This document shows positions 55,120 to 64,000 of a stretch of DNA of 64,000 nt, in pieces (positions within the stretch are counted from its first letter, which is position 1; the number at the start of each line of letters is the position of its first letter). The notes beneath the pieces are model-generated. The model saw only the letters and a program-made list of their open reading frames with translations, made no database searches and was not told the origin of the DNA. The stretch lies in assembly GCA_003049465.1 (NCBI GenBank), contig PYSS01000017.1, positions 62,001 through 126,000 on the forward strand. Reading direction: 5' to 3'. The position numbers and the translations under genes are program-made. The stretch is from Magnaporthiopsis rhizophila. Lineage: Eukaryota; Ascomycota; Sordariomycetes; Magnaporthales; Magnaporthaceae.

Positions 55120-55868
55120 AGGATATCGGGCCGAAGCATGCGAAAATTATCAGGAATGTTCAGTCATATAGCTTATAACCTGCCCGTTTCATGTCCGTTC
55201 TATGTCAATTAATATTAAATATGTTCGTCGCCAGTTTACAAGTACGATAATTCGATATTCCCCCGTTTGCATTGCAAACAAGTTGTTTTCCGGCATGAGT
55301 GTCATAGCCAGCAGGGGGGGTCACGTGACCCCGCGACTCCCGCGTATAGATACCCCGCGTACAGATCCGGCCCTACGGGCCTTTCCTGCACCGGAATACA
55401 TCCTCTTGACCACTATGAACCGCACCCTTATGTGACCGTGACAATGAGACTACCGAACATGAGAGAGCCTCGATGCCGCCTTTCCAGAAAACAAAAAACG
55501 GCGGTCTGTCTCGACGACGAACTGCCGCCTTTACCGCAGATATTTCCCAGAGGCTGCGTGGCATCAGACCAGACCTCCGCAAGCACAAGGGCCGCCGGCC
55601 GCCCCTAGCAGCCCAGTCGCGGTGGCGGAATGCGCACGATTGGGTGCAGATACGAAAACATCCTGCCTTGGCGTATCCGGATTGTGCTATCGGGGGAGCA
55701 GAAGCGCCAACAGAACATTTCTCGTCTCGTTCAGGGATGATGCACATGGGTTGGAACAAGTGGGTGTGTAGGGTGGGGCGTAGTAGACGGTAGGGGAACG
55801 CTTGGCTGAGAGCAAAGGGGAGCAGAGGCATCCGTTTTTGGAGGCGAAAACCTCCGTTTCTGGAGGCC
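55120..55868. other. Interval between minisatellite and second 5S relic
   Basis: The first part (55140-55270) is clearly AT-richer than its surroundings. A 106-codon plus-strand frame at 55473-55793, rich in Arg and Trp, has no recognised domain and was not called as a gene. Confidence 0.4.
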
Positions 55869-55974
55869 TGGGATCCCATTTGCTCTCAAAATCTCCCAGT
55901 ACTAAAACATATGAGGGCCGAACTAGTACTCAGGTGGGTGACCACTGGGGAATCCTCGGTATTGTATGTTTTTT
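55867..55974 (+). pseudogene. 5S rRNA relic, 3' half well preserved
   Basis: The internal control region GAGGGCCGAACTAGTACTCAGGTGGGTGACCACTGGGGAATCC and the 3' end GTATTGTATGTT with a following T run match fungal 5S rRNA. Upstream only GGGATCCC and CTCCC pieces remain, and the expected 5' end ACATACGACC is absent. It is a 5'-decayed or 5'-truncated copy, complementary in what it keeps to the relic at 49.3 kb. Confidence 0.75.
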
Positions 55975-56582
55975 ACCCGCTCGTGCTTTTTGCATGTGAT
56001 TGTTTATTTTTTTATCATAAACCCCCGCCGGCGCCCTCTAAAGGAATAAAGACAGAGCCCACCGCCACTGAGCTTGGCCAGCAGCGTTTATGGACATCTC
56101 GTGTAACAGCGACCGTCGACAAGCCCGTCGCCACGAGACTAACCTAGACGCTCGCGGTACCTCGTCGAGAATTTGGCGCCATCCATCATGCTCGCATCCG
56201 ATGGGGCAGTATCCGTGGGAGTCCGCGGCTCGCGAGGAGTTTGGGGGATGGTGACTTGGCGGTCGGCGGAAGATAGGAGACGATAGGCCACCGCCGAGCC
56301 CTGGTACCTGCTGATCCTTCATGGGGGGCGAGATGAAACTTATCGGGTACGTGCTGCTCTACAAATTCCTTAGCAAAATGAATCACTAATCCACACGACC
56401 CTTGTAACTAGGTTGGTAGATGGGTGTGCTGCTCTGTGCAGTAAGCGTTGTTGGCATGAAATTGGTTTGATGTTGGTTGCACTCGGGCCGCAGGAGCGCA
56501 GCAGCGACACCACCTTCCCTTTTCGTCAAGATTAATCACAGGCGCCAAATCAAACTCCCCCTTGCAGGCCTCTGGCGAAGTC

Positions 56583-56712
56583 ATGCAGCCTTGTCTCCCG
56601 TGTGCGTTGGGTGTATGAGACCCCTACTACAATCAGGATCCCAGTCTTGATTGTCCTGGCTTTTTAGCAGAGGTGGGTGGGGTTTCCTTCTGTTTAACCG
56701 CTTTGGCAGCTG
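56583..56712. mobile_element. Diverged LTR relic related to 54862-54992
   Basis: TGCAGCC(T/C)TGTCTC..CGTG.GCGTTGGGTGTAT opens both segments, and both then carry a CAATCAGG...TTGATTG-type inverted repeat, TGTCCTGGC, GGGGT(T/C)TCC and an AACCGC end. The copies differ by many substitutions and small gaps, so the insertion at 56.6 kb is old. Confidence 0.6.
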
Positions 56713-56880
56713 CGGTGTGTTTTAAAAGCAGTGGTTGGTTCTCGCTGATTCGCTGATTGCGGTGCAGCAAAATAGGGAGGCCTGGTTCTTGCCGTATTCG
56801 GAATCGAGGGCTGCCTGCTCTTGGGAGCATATCACTTGGCTCTTACTATGCGCTTCAGGTCCAAAAGGCACCCTGCCTAC

Positions 56881-56887
56881 TATAAAG
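56881..56887 (+). promoter_or_regulatory. TATA box of the dynamin-like gene
   Basis: TATAAAG lies about 180 bp before the ATG at 57063 and is followed by CT-rich sequence. Confidence 0.5.
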
Positions 56888-57062
56888 GATTTCCTTCCCT
56901 GTAAATTTTTCCTCCCGTCTTACCACGGGATTTTCTCTTCCGACATCCCTTTAACCCGAACCTCCCCTTGGTTCGCTGGGCCTACACGCTGCGATTCTCT
57001 TCCTTCCTTAGTTCCAAACTCCACCTAATCCATTTGCTTCGATTTGTTGAGCGGTGGCAACG

Positions 57063-59665
57063 ATGGCTAGTGGTCCTGCGAATGGAGTTGTTGCCGATCA
57101 CGGCAACTTGGCCACCCTGACCAAGGTCGACAAGCTGCGCGAACTCATCGGCAACAGGATCTCGCTTCCCCAGGTCTGGCACCCGTACCTTTTCCCTCTC
57201 AGAGCTGCTTGGTAGCCGCAGCGGAGGTTCTGATAATTGCTTCTGGATAACAGCTTGTCGTCGTCGGCGACCAGAGCTCCGGCAAGAGCTCTGTCCTTGA
57301 AGGCATCACGGGGTTTGCCTTCCCCCGGGATACGGAGCTGTGTACCCGATATGCGACGCAGATCACATGCCGTCGCGAGAGCTATGAGTCCGTTACTGTG
57401 ACAATCATTCCCCATAATGGCGCCGACCCGGACGAGGCAGCCAAGCTCAGGCTCTTCTCCCGCTCTCTTTCCCGGGCCTCCCAAATGGACCATGCCAAGC
57501 TCGGCGAGGTCTTCCAGGATGTGAGTCTACCTTGCCAAATCCTGGCTACGTACTCTTTCCCGCTGACACTATTTAGGTTAACAAAGAGCTTGGGATCAGC
57601 TCTGGACGCCGCAGCCCAGGCGCGGGTCCCGCGGGCAGAGCATTCAGCGAGCATATACTAAAGATCGAGATTTGCGGTCCTGAAGTAAGCCTGATAGCAT
57701 CGAGCTCCAACGGACTTGCATCTGTGGGCGTCTCTAACTGGAACGTAGCAAGAGCATTTTACGGTAATCGATGTCCCGGGAATCTTCCGCAAGGAGACGG
57801 AAGGTAGGTGCCACCTAGCCCTCCCCCATTCCTTCTGTATCGTTATTATTTTCCCTTTCCGTAGTGTGTGGATATTTTCCTTCTTTTACGTGCCATGTCT
57901 TCTTTCATGGAGGAGATGCGGTTTTTCTAATCCGAATGTCGTTTACAGGTCTGACCACCGAGGCCGACATTTCAATGGTCAAGAACATGGTGATATCCTA
58001 CATGAGCGACCATCGTACTATGTGAGTAATGACACTACCTCCAACGTCTTTATGCCTCCCGCTGGACGTGTTTAATAACATGGTGTCACTTTAGCATTCT
58101 TGCTATCATCCCGGCAAACGTCGATCCTGCCACACAGGAGATCCTGAAGCTTGCAAAGCAGGTCGATCCCAACATGACACGTACGATGGGTGTCCTCACC
58201 AAGCCCGATCTTACTATCGAAAGGACGACGCAACAAATTGCGTTCGATCACGTCACTGGCGAACGCAGCGATCTAACCCTGGGATACTACATTGTTAAAA
58301 ACCGTGGCCCCGACGACATCAATACGACTTTGGAGCAGGGTCAGGCTGCTGAGGCTGCTTTCTTCCGCAAAGAGCCTTGGGTGCAGCTGTGGGAGCTGGG
58401 GAGGGCTGGTACCAACGCTCTCAAGTCCCAGGTTCGCTGTCTCCTGATTGAGTTGATTAAGAAGGAGTTTCCCAAGCTCAGGGTCGAGGTGAACGAAGAG
58501 CTGGCATCACTTAAGGGCAAAAGGGACGCCATGGGGCCTCCCAGATCCGAACCTCAGACCCAGCGAGCTTACCTCGGTAGGCTGTGCGACAAGTACCAAG
58601 CCTTCATTCGCGATGCTCTCGGCGCCAACTACAGTGCGCGTGCCGCCTTATCGCGCCAAGACCTGAGGCTGGCTACCCTGATGGTCCAGCTGGGAGACCA
58701 ATTCGCCAAGGGCATCCAGGAGGAGGGACACACAAGGGCTTTCTCCAGCAGAAAGGACAGGGCAAACGCTACAAAGTCAGCTGGCCTTTTCAGCAGCGCT
58801 TCTACGCTCCCAACAAATTCGACGAAGTCGACTGGCCTTTTCGGCGGCGCTTCTATAACCTCGACGAGCAATAGCGCACTCCAAAGCACCAAGCCCATGT
58901 TTGAACCTCCGTTGTTCAGTTTCGGACAGTCTCCCGCAAAGCTCCAGTCGCAGCAGCCGCAGCAGCAACAGCAGAACCTGCGGCCGGGGGTTCAGAGCGT
59001 CCTCGATCCGAAGGGTCGAATGGACCAGATCTTCCCTCTTGCTGCGGGAATTCGTGAGAAAGGCTGCAATGGCTCGCCGTCGCGGGAAGCCCAGGCGAAG
59101 AAACTGGAAGAAATCATGGCTCATGCGCGCATATTACGCATTAACGAGAGCATCATGCCGTACATCCAGAGGGTCTATGACAACAGCCGTGGCGTTGACC
59201 TGGGCACTGTAAGAAACGTCCCAGTTTCGGCAACATTCATTATGCCCATCCCTTCATGTGTGCTAACAGACCTGGCGAGTGCAGTTTAGCAGTTCGCTAT
59301 TGGCAGGCGTGTTCCAGGAGCAGACCCAGAACTGGGAGTCGATAACCTCGGCCTACATCCAGATCGCCATTTGCATGGTCCACGGCTTCATCGAGGAGGC
59401 TTTGAGGGAGGTCTGTCCAGACACCCGGCTGCGTAACGAGCTCTATACCAACCATCTCGTCGATTCTATTAAATCCTTCTACGACCGCGCCCGTCGCCAC
59501 GCCGGCTTCCTCCTGCATATTGAGCGCAAGACCACGCCATTCACACTCAATGACTACTTCAACGACAACCTCGCCAAGGCCCAAGGCGCGCGCCAGATCG
59601 CCGCCATCAAAAAGCTCAACGGGGCGGCTGCGAAGGCCGCGGCCTTGCAGGGTGCCCAGGACAAG

Positions 59666-59703
<38 letters not shown>

Positions 59704-60079
59704 CGCCGTGTTCACCGTCACGATAGCGCAGCTCAAAAGCCTTTCAACAAGCCACCGGAGCAACGCCGAGCACACCCAGGAGGCCATTCATGATGTGCTT
59801 AAAAGCTACTACAAGATCGCCATGAAGCGCTTCGTCGACAATGTGTGCCTCCAGGCGGTGCACCACTACCTGCTGTTTGCTGCTGACGGGCCCCTCCACG
59901 TCTTCAACTCCGAGCTCGTCCACGGCCTCGACGATGAGCAGCTCGACCAGATCGCCGGCGAGGGCGCGGCCGTCAAGGCCCAGCGCGAGAAGCTGACCCG
60001 CGACATCGGCAAGTTCGGTCAGGCCCTCAAGGTCCTCAAGGGCAGCCCCTCCTATTCCAAGAAGCGCGACCTCTACTGA
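57063..60079 (+). CDS. Dynamin-like GTPase (Mx/Vps1-related) with FG-like insert
   Basis: Seven exons (57063-57173, 57254-57520, 57577-57684, 57749-57803, 57949-58021, 58095-59208, 59285-60079) give 840 aa. The GTPase domain shows G1 GDQSSGKSS from residue 42, RDTELCTRYAT, G3 DVPG at 170-173 and G4 TKPD near 240. The stalk follows, then a C-terminal effector (GED) region with the HTQEAIHDVLKSYYKIAMKRFVDNV helix. There is no PH domain, as in Mx and fungal soluble dynamins. Residues about 425-500 form a Ser/Thr/Asn/Gln-rich insert with GLF, GLFG and FSFG motifs like those of nucleoporins, including a 17-residue tandem repeat. An Asp run of about 12 residues precedes the GED helix. Dynamins self-assemble on membranes and hydrolyse GTP for fission or remodelling; the compartment is unknown. 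The first donor (GTCTGG) is weak. Confidence 0.88.
59671..59705 (+). repeat. GAC trinucleotide repeat coding for poly-Asp
   Basis: About twelve GAC codons in a row inside the last exon of the dynamin-like gene. The tract lies in a charged linker before the GED helices. Confidence 0.9.
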
Positions 60080-60910
60080 AACACGCCAATGACACGAGTC
60101 TGCAATAATCACCGCGACCGCCCCGGAGCATTTTCTGGGCCCGGCCGGTGTTTCTTTTCTAGTTTCTGATAGCTGCAGCGATTTTGAGGGAGCAGGATCG
60201 GGAATTCGCCCTGCTCATTTTTTTCGGAAGGAAACGTGTTTCGAGCTATGTCCTTGCATGGGACAGTGGCTATATGCTTAGTAGTTCATCGTCGGTTGAT
60301 GTTTTGAGGGAAGACTGTCTGTCTGTTTCCGGAGATGTGGAGGGCGCACGCACATATGGAGGTCCTTGGCTTTCTTGCTTTACTGGAGTGGCTTGCGGGG
60401 AACAACATCTCGTAGTAGGGAAAGACTACCTAATAAAACAACACATGCTCCTCTGCAAGAAATCACACTCTAAGTGATGTACTCTAAATATGGTACATTA
60501 AACATTTCTGCCAGGTTCCAAACACGTTTAGAAAAGCCAGTCCCAAATATATCTGCTTTCTTCCATCTAGCTCTCCCATCCAAAGGGACTCCAGCTAGAG
60601 AACCAGCCGGTCCCATAACGGACCTGTGCCTCCTCTTCCACCATCCTGGACAGCGCGCTCGCCTTCCGGTCTCAAAGAGGGTGTCGAAGACGTCATGGAC
60701 GGACTGCGGCTGCCTACCACCAAAGGCATTCCAGTTGCCTATGCGGAAGCAGTCGTTGCGGGCGCCGTGCTTGATGAGCGGATTGCACGCGCCGAACCAA
60801 GTGTTCTTGACCGCATCGCCACCACCGGCCACACCAGTTCCGCCGCGCCACCGACCTGCTGTAACCAAGTTATACGCTGCTTTGCCGGCTTGTTTTTCCC
60901 TTGGGGAGTC
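60080..60910. other. Interval after the dynamin-like gene
   Basis: About 830 bp holding the dynamin 3' end. Frames at 60.47-60.95 kb overlap on both strands and have no recognised domain. The pogo-like relic begins at its right edge. Confidence 0.4.
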
Positions 60911-61191
60911 TTACCAAAACGGCCAGAAAATCCAGAGAAAGTGAGCGGTCCAAGGCCCGGGTAACGGAGGCCCGCATTTTGGCTGCCGTTGAGGATATCA
61001 AGTCCGGCCGGTTCAGGAGCGCCGCGCGTGCCGCAGAGCACTACGGAATCGACGAGCGCACGCTTTAAAGGTGACTGAAGGGCGTAGGCTCCCGCTTAAA
61101 TAATGGCAGGCACAACAAGTTGTCAACGGAGGCCGAAAATCTCGCCCTGTTAGCTTGGGTGAATTTCTTGCCTGCTTGCAATTAGCAGGGC
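60911..61191 (+). pseudogene. Pogo-like transposase N-terminal relic (HTH-psq)
   Basis: A frame starting near 60911 reads a basic segment (KSRESERSKARVTEARILAA), then SGRFRSAARAAEHYGIDERTL, which is the pipsqueak-type helix-turn-helix that opens fungal pogo/Tc1-mariner transposases. It then meets TAA and, one codon later, TGA, after which the same frame continues with the usual LKGVGSRLNNGRHNKLSTEAENLALLAWV-type continuation. Both stops fit C-to-T changes of CAA and CGA. No catalytic DDE domain is visible downstream. Dead transposon fragment. Confidence 0.65.
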
Positions 61192-61527
61192 AGAAGACGA
61201 CGTTTTACTTCCTCCAGATTGGCAGCTTGCAGGGGACCTCTCTCCCTAAACGCCTAGGAGCAGAGACCTGTTTGTAAGAGGCTGCAGGGATTGCGGTTAT
61301 CACGGCTGGCGCGATTCAACCCTAAAAAATCCGCTATCATAGATGCAGGGCCAACATGGTCATGTCGCATCCGGCTTGGCCTGAGGCAACAGCTTACGGA
61401 AGTTGCTGGTGAAAGTTTTGATATGACATCACGCCAACTGCGGACTTCTCCAGTTGTGTTCAGGGTCTCCCGGTAGCCTGCCAAAAAGGCTGGGTTTTCA
61501 AGTACCAAGTCCCGACCGGGAAGAACA
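61192..61527. other. Short interval before the LysM/CBM18 gene
   Basis: 336 bp with no supported gene. It may include further decayed transposon sequence and the 3' end of the minus-strand chitin-binding gene. Confidence 0.4.
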
Positions 61528-62807
61528 CTAGCTGGTGGTCGAGGTAGCCACTGGTGCCGTCCCGGAAACCGTCACGATCACAGTCTCGTCGCACCGCCCA
61601 AACTCGGCTTGACTATCAGCACAAAGCAGCCCTGTTAGCACCGCTTGGCGAGGCCTTCTCACTGTGAAGACACTAGGAGGCGGGGCCTGCGAGCTTACCA
61701 TCCGGCTACCAGGGAGCAGTCCTACTCTGAAAAGCCGCAGTACCCGGCCGAGTTACAGCAGTACCCGTAGTACACGGGCTCGGTGCCAGTGCACTTGAAC
61801 TTGTTCACATAGCCGCAAGTCCCGTCTGGGCTTGGGCTTCCAGGCGAACGGAGAGGGGTCGGTGGTGTCGTGCTGCGTTACGTCGAAAGTCCGGTCAGGT
61901 CTCGTGCGCGCCTTTGGTCCGGCGAGGTGAAGGCTGTCCTTACCTCGTGGTTGTAGTGGAAGTCGAAGGCAGGTTGCCGACACAATCCCCGGATTGACAT
62001 CCTGCTCCGCATTCTGCCAGTGTGCTGCCGCAGCGCCCCGAGGCGCTACAGCACTTGCCAAAGGGGCCGCCGCACATCAGGAAGTCGTTATCCTCGCCGC
62101 AGCGGCCGTCTGTTGAATAGCCGAGGCCGGGGCATATGCCTCCTTGACGGAAGCCGGGCAAGCAGAAGTTCCTGTTGACGGCATGCTTCTTGTCAGCGCC
62201 GACTGCCAGCCATGATTCCGAGACGGAGTGAGGTTGGGTCTTACTGTGCTCTTCCGCATCTTGTTTTGCCCGACGGGGAAGAAGTCAGCTGGTTTGTTCT
62301 TCCATGGACGTCTCCAGTCTCCAATGTCACATTCAAGAAGACTTTTTTTTCGAGATTTACTTTCCCTGTCTTCCATAGCAGTCACCGAATGTGGAGCCTA
62401 CGCAGGTGACGTTGCGGTTGAGATGGCCGCATGTGCCGTCAGTTGATGGAGGAAGGACACGCTCTGAAAGCAGGTCCAAATCAGACCGTCAGTGAGTCCA
62501 CCGGAGAGACCGAAAGCGGTCTGTGGGAGGATGTGTTCTCACCCTTTCTCAAGCAATAGGTCGAGCCTGGCACGAAGCCGCTGCAATCCACGCCGACCAG
62601 AGGGTTCAACCTGAGCAGCTCGGGCAGGGTAATGTTGTAGTCGGCGAGGAAGAAGCTGCAGGTTGTCCACAAGTAGGTCTCCATGGGCAAACGGCAGTCG
62701 TCATCTTGACGTTGCACAAGCGACGGGTGGCCGACGACAGAGGCCGCGCCCACGACGACGGGAAGCGCCAGCAGCATGCAGGCCGACCTCCCCACCGAAA
62801 GCTTCAT
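61528..62807 (-). pseudogene. Secreted LysM-CBM18 chitin-binding protein gene with premature stop
   Basis: Six exons (62807-62543, 62463-62361, 62259-62245, 62171-61944, 61872-61699, 61612-61528) fit GT-AG rules and one continuous phase of 290 codons. The product would have a signal peptide of about 20 residues and one LysM domain (residues about 40-88). Three Cys-rich CBM18 (hevein-like) modules follow, the second and third separated by a Thr/Ser/Pro linker. Exon 3 is only 15 nt and supplies a module Cys-Gly. In the third module the codon at 61724-61722 is TAG, after a Phe-Ser-Glu; the frame is otherwise open to a natural TAG at 61530-61528. As it stands translation would end within the third module. 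A sequencing error or a truncated but working protein with LysM and two modules are alternatives. Such proteins bind chitin in fungal walls or chitin fragments. Confidence 0.75.
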
Positions 62808-63564
62808 GTTGCTGGTGAAATCTCTGGCAGGGTATGACCGGATTGAGAGTGAGGACCTGCGGCAGGGCGAGCTTGGATTCCGGTCTCCTGAGCGAGCAGG
62901 AGGGCCTAGCGCCGGAGCGATATTTCCAGCCGCGGGGAACCGCGAGCAACCTCTGGCAGAGCCTTTCCGTCTCCTAAGGACATGGGAGCCATCAGGCTAT
63001 TGTTTTTGCGGCACATTCGAGGGCGGCGGATATTGTTCGAATGTTTTCCCCTGACGGCCACGCCCCTCCTCTGAGGGTGTGTGTGTAGTAGGTACCGGTT
63101 ATGCTCCGCACTCCCCAGGGGCTCCAATAAAGGTGCCACAGGACCCTCCATCCCAACAAAGCGGGGCATAAGGCACAAGTACCTCGCAGCCAACGACATT
63201 TTAAAATGAAGTCTGGCCGTACGGTCCGCCTGTGCCGGTAAAGCCCCAGGGATCACAAATGTTGGTCCGGTGCGCCCCTTGCCGAGCTCGCCAGGGGAAT
63301 ACATCAGGCTGCCATCAACTTTTACAGTAGACAACCTGAGCTGGGGTATCCGATTAAATGGGTTGATTTTATGTACTGGAAGCCCCACCAGAAACCAACG
63401 TTTGTGATCTTTCCATATGGGGAATCGTGATTCCCCACAATAGGAGTGGGCGTGCTCCAGCACATCAGGATATTTCTGTTGTCTCGCGGGCCACCCATCT
63501 TTTCTCCATCACCTTTCCAACACTCACGCTAAACGATGCCTTCTGCTTCACTCATCGCCTAGCA
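62808..63564. other. Divergent upstream region of the LysM/CBM18 and F-box genes
   Basis: About 760 bp. A 185-codon minus-strand frame here shows no domain and was not called. A perfect 9-bp inverted repeat TGGGGAATC-gt-GATTCCCCA is at 63418-63437. The two flanking genes are head-to-head, so both promoters should lie here. Confidence 0.45.
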
Positions 63565-64000
63565 ATGTCTGCCCTAGAGTCTGCCTCACCGCCGCCCTCT
63601 CCTGCCCCCGCCATGGATGCGACCACCCGCGGAGCGTCTCGCTCACTGATGCACTCTCTCTCGGCGGAGCTCCTGGTCCAGATCCTCGCCAGTTGCACGA
63701 CCTTTTCTGACCTCGCCAGCCTTATCCTGTCTTGCAAACATGTCCACTCGCTCTGGAACTGTCACGCCCCGGTTGTCATCTGGGGCGTCGGCCACAACTG
63801 TGTGCCCGCGTTCCGGTATGCACTCATGGCAGTAGGTGTGAACCCCCCTTGGAATCTATTATTAGTACAAGTCCGCTCTTTTTATACTTGCAGAATGGTC
63901 ACTTTACTTACCCATGCATTATGCTTCGGCCTAGGTGCGCGCCACCGGGGTCGTCAGGTCATCCTTGGAGACCGGCGTGATGCCCCCAAACATAACAGAA
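63565..64000 (+). CDS. F-box protein, 3' part cut by the window end
   Basis: Exon 1 63565-63831 (89 codons) and the start of exon 2 from 63935, joined over a 103-nt intron (GTAGGT donor, CCTAG acceptor), give 111 codons before the window ends. After a Ser/Pro/Ala-rich leader, the LMHSLSAELLVQILASCTTF segment and SLILSCKHVHSLW are a clear F-box motif. F-box proteins link substrates to Skp1-cullin ubiquitin ligases; this family is large in Pezizomycotina and most members are uncharacterised. The substrate-binding part lies outside the window. An upstream ATG at 63536 is out of frame and followed by a stop. Confidence 0.72.
   Translation, partial: MSALESASPPPSPAPAMDATTRGASRSLMHSLSAELLVQILASCTTFSDLASLILSCKHVHSLWNCHAPVVIWGVGHNCVPAFRYALMAVGVNPPWNLLLVQVRSFYTCRMVTLLTHALCFGLGARHRGRQVILGDRRDAPKHNR

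Larger units (their letters stand above)
55975..57062. other. Upstream region of the dynamin-like gene with an LTR relic
   Basis: No gene. Contains a diverged copy of the right part of the putative LTR (about 56583-56712) and, close to the dynamin-like gene, a TATAAAG box at 56881-56887 followed by a CT-rich stretch and the 5' leader. Confidence 0.5.

Noticed and set aside
55473..55793. Plus-strand frame of 106 codons in the repeat-rich patch
   Set aside because: No domain, no promoter or splice support, and surrounded by decayed repeats.
62906..63463. Minus-strand frame of 185 codons between the LysM/CBM18 and F-box genes
   Set aside because: No domain; lies in a head-to-head promoter region and overlaps a palindrome.

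Overview
The window is nuclear DNA of a filamentous ascomycete, most likely a Sordariomycete. Genes are GC-rich at the third codon position, spread over both strands, and interrupted by short introns (mostly 50-100 nt, GTAAGT-like donors). Family content is typical of Pezizomycotina: CFEM protein, ENA-type ATPase, LysM/CBM18 protein, fungal dynamin-like GTPase, F-box protein. Two 5S rRNA relics lie apart from each other, as expected where 5S genes are dispersed. All gene models are hand-built from reading frames and splice signals; nothing was searched.

Region 1 (1-5.7 kb): no supportable gene. Region 2 (5.7-31 kb) is the conserved core: MDM31 (mitochondrial inner membrane), PNO1/DIM2 (ribosome assembly), a Rad60/Esc2-type SUMO-like protein, a peroxisomal 2,4-dienoyl-CoA reductase ending in AKL, a membrane-anchored histidine phosphatase, an MFS transporter, an intronless DHFR/RibD-fold protein, an NADPH-dependent FMN reductase, a CFEM GPI protein, a CSC1/OSCA channel and an Ala/Lys/Glu-rich protein. 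Region 3 (31.1-38.1 kb) is gene-poor, with a possible tRNA-derived Pol III element and small palindromes. Region 4 (38-45 kb) is again core: ENA-type P-type ATPase, DPM1 dolichol-phosphate mannose synthase and a CSN8/PSMD8-like PCI protein.

Region 5 (45-57 kb) is accessory. It has a small secreted protein with dibasic sites, a broken 'choice-of-anchor B'/LVIVD-type gene, and a Kex2-processed repeat (KEP/RiPP-like) precursor with four copies of a CX4C peptide ending in Trp-Lys-Arg. A dense cluster of repeats follows: nested palindromes, an 81-bp duplication, three 38-bp hairpin units, a putative solo LTR, a 23-bp minisatellite and two 5S rRNA relics. Region 6 (57-64 kb) holds a dynamin-like GTPase with an unusual FG/GLFG-like insert, a pogo-like transposase relic, a secreted LysM-CBM18 chitin-binding gene with one in-frame stop, and the start of an F-box gene cut by the window edge.

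The most interesting item is the repeat precursor at 50.7-51.6 kb. The second is the pattern of three independent genes in 49-62 kb each broken by stops that a single C-to-T change would explain, which is what repeat-induced point mutation or cytosine deamination would leave. Sequence quality is imperfect: an N gap sits between long T runs in an intron near 15.3 kb, and a 54-nt A run with an N nearby lies at 23.6-23.8 kb.
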